DNA of 6,263 nt from UBA668 sp043740085 (GTDB lineage Bacteria > Actinomycetota > Acidimicrobiia > Acidimicrobiales > Ilumatobacteraceae): the NCBI GenBank assembly GCA_043740085.1, contig JAYUCY010000144.1:1-6263 (forward strand), in the 5' to 3' direction. This document shows, piece by piece, positions 4,733 through 6,263 of the stretch. Made by a program: the position numbers and the translations under genes. Each line of letters starts with the position of its first letter. Position 1 is the stretch's first letter. A model generated the notes under the pieces. The model did not search any database and was not told the origin of the DNA. It worked only from the letters and a program-made list of their open reading frames with translations.

Positions 4733-6263
4733 ATGGGGAACATCACAACAGTCTCGGACATCATTCGAGTGCATGGAAGTGAACGTGCGGACCTTACGTC
4801 GCTGGTGCAGGGGGACCGTCGCGTCACCTGGGCAGAGTTGTATGGCCGGGCGCGACAAATGGCGAATCTGCTGGCGGCCCACGGCGTCGGCCCGCAGGAC
4901 CGGGTTGCGTTCCTCGACAAGAACGGCATCGAGCACTTCGAGGTCTTCTACGGCGCGGCGCTGCTGAACGCCGTATGCGTCGACGTGAACTGGCGGCTTG
5001 CGCCTCCTGAGGTGGAATACATCGTCAACGACGCCGAGGCGAAGGTCTTCGTGGTCGGTCGCGAGTTCGTGTCCATCCTCAATGCGATCGCGCCCAACTT
5101 GACGAGCGTGACCAAGATCCTCGTCATCGATGGCGACGGCACGTTCGCCGACTACGGGACCGAACTTGCTGTGCAGCCCGACATCGACCCCGGCCACACC
5201 AGCGCCGCGGGCGATGTTGCATTCCAGCTGTACTCCAGCGGCACGACCGGCCGGCCCAAGGGCGTGATGCTGACCAACACCAACTTCTTCGGCCTGCTGC
5301 CGCTGGCCAAGGAGATCTGGGAGCTGACACCCGAGTCGGTGAACCTGGTCGCGATGCCGCTGTTCCACATCGGTGGTGGCGGCTGGGCGGTGGCCGGCCA
5401 ATACGAGGGTGCCACCAGCATCATCCTGCGCGAGCTCGACCCGGCCGGTCTCATCCGGCTCATCGGCGAAGAACGAATCACCCACGGCTTTGTGGTGCCG
5501 GCGGTGCTGCAATTTGTGTTGATGGTGCCCGGGGCGGCGGAGGCCGACTACTCCAGCCTGCAGGTGTTGGTCTACGGCGCCTCGCCGATCAGCGAGGAGG
5601 TGCTAGCCAACAGCGTGCGCGTGTTCAAGTGCAAGTTCTGGCAGGCCTACGGGCTCACCGAAACCACCGGTGCGGTGGTCAATCTGCCGCCGCACGACCA
5701 CGACCCCGAGGGTGTCAACAAGCATCGTCTGCGCAGTTGTGGTCTGCCCGGGCCTGGCGTAGAGATTCGCATTGTCGACACCGACAGCGCCGACGGCGAG
5801 CCGCGCGACTGTGAGGTCGGCGAGGTTGGCGAGATCTGGATTCGGTCGCAGCAGGTGATGATCGGTTACTGGAAGATGCCCGAAGAAACCGAGAAGGCCA
5901 TCACGCCCGACGGGTGGTTCAAGAGTGGCGACGTCGGCTACCTCGACGCCGATGGCTACGTGTACATCCACGACCGGGTGAAGGACATGATCGTCTCCGG
6001 CGGCGAGAATGTGTACCCGGCCGAGGTGGAAAACGTGCTCATGGGCCACCCCGCGATTGCGGATGTAGCAGTGATCGGCGTGCCGCACGAGAAGTGGGGC
6101 GAAACAGCCAAGGCCGTCGTGGTGAAGAAGGCCGGCGTCGAGGTGACCGAGCAAGAGATCATCGACTACGCCCGCGAACGCCTCGCCCGTTTCAAGTGCC
6201 CCACCAGTGTCGACTGGCAAGAAGCGCTCCCGCGCAACCCCAGCGGCAAGATCCTGAAGAAGG
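4733..6263 (+). CDS. Acyl-CoA synthetase (FadD-like, ANL superfamily), 3' end cut by window
   Basis: Open from ATG 4733 to the window edge, giving 510 residues without a stop. It activates a carboxylic acid to its CoA thioester by way of an acyl-adenylate. Motifs in order are the ATP-binding loop YSSGTTGRPKGV (167-178), MPLFHIGG (N-domain), YGLTETTG (306-313, adenine and acyl binding), SGDVGYLDADGYVYIHDR with Asp400 and Arg415 (ribose binding and domain hinge), KDMIVSGGENVYPAEVE (417-433), and NPSGKILKK near the edge with catalytic Lys506. Only a few C-terminal residues should be missing, since FadD13-type enzymes are about 500 residues long. There is no signal peptide or membrane segment; it should be cytoplasmic. 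It lies 30 bases after the P450 gene, so the two may act in sequence: oxidation of a side chain to an acid, then CoA activation. The chain length or ring substrate cannot be read from the sequence. Confidence 0.94.
   Translation, partial: MGNITTVSDIIRVHGSERADLTSLVQGDRRVTWAELYGRARQMANLLAAHGVGPQDRVAFLDKNGIEHFEVFYGAALLNAVCVDVNWRLAPPEVEYIVNDAEAKVFVVGREFVSILNAIAPNLTSVTKILVIDGDGTFADYGTELAVQPDIDPGHTSAAGDVAFQLYSSGTTGRPKGVMLTNTNFFGLLPLAKEIWELTPESVNLVAMPLFHIGGGGWAVAGQYEGATSIILRELDPAGLIRLIGEERITHGFVVPAVLQFVLMVPGAAEADYSSLQVLVYGASPISEEVLANSVRVFKCKFWQAYGLTETTGAVVNLPPHDHDPEGVNKHRLRSCGLPGPGVEIRIVDTDSADGEPRDCEVGEVGEIWIRSQQVMIGYWKMPEETEKAITPDGWFKSGDVGYLDADGYVYIHDRVKDMIVSGGENVYPAEVENVLMGHPAIADVAVIGVPHEKWGETAKAVVVKKAGVEVTEQEIIDYARERLARFKCPTSVDWQEALPRNPSGKILKK

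Noticed and set aside
4718..5512. Long - strand open frame opposite the acyl-CoA synthetase
   Set aside because: The + strand frame from 4733 is open to the window end with every ANL motif; the - strand frame is a GC-driven shadow.

Overview
The window is high-GC DNA whose genes all read on the + strand. Gene density, GTG starts, stop/start overlaps and the gene families point to an actinobacterium. Family level cannot be fixed from sequence alone. It looks like part of a catabolic locus for sterol-like or other acyl-CoA-linked substrates, with one relic of unrelated DNA and one pair of hairpin repeats.

Layout. (1) 1-429 is the C-terminal part of an acyl-CoA dehydrogenase whose N-terminus lies off the left edge. 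(2) 429-1544 overlaps it by one base and encodes a second protein of the acyl-CoA dehydrogenase fold, closer to the flavin-dependent monooxygenase (HsaA/DszC-like) branch. (3) 1545-1709 is non-coding and holds two copies of a hairpin-forming repeat. (4) 1710-2510 is an enoyl-CoA hydratase/isomerase-family protein lacking both classical catalytic glutamates. It overlaps by 4 bases (5) a nitroreductase-family flavoprotein, 2507-3202. (6) 3203-3493 has no + strand gene. It carries a terminator-like hairpin and, on the - strand, an internal fragment of an ABC-2-type transporter ATPase without either end. (7) 3494-4702 is a cytochrome P450 resembling the CYP142/CYP125 steroid-oxidising group. (8) 4733-6263 is a nearly complete acyl-CoA synthetase (FadD-like) cut by the right edge.

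Working model (inference): the P450 oxidises a terminal carbon of a hydrophobic side chain, the ligase makes the CoA ester, and the dehydrogenase and crotonase proteins carry out beta-oxidation-like steps. The monooxygenase-like protein and the nitroreductase could form a flavin-dependent oxidation pair. The same kinds of genes are mixed in mycobacterial cholesterol catabolic regions. I see no clearly novel defence, mobile or RNA system. The most unusual items are the paired hairpin repeats and the ABC ATPase relic.
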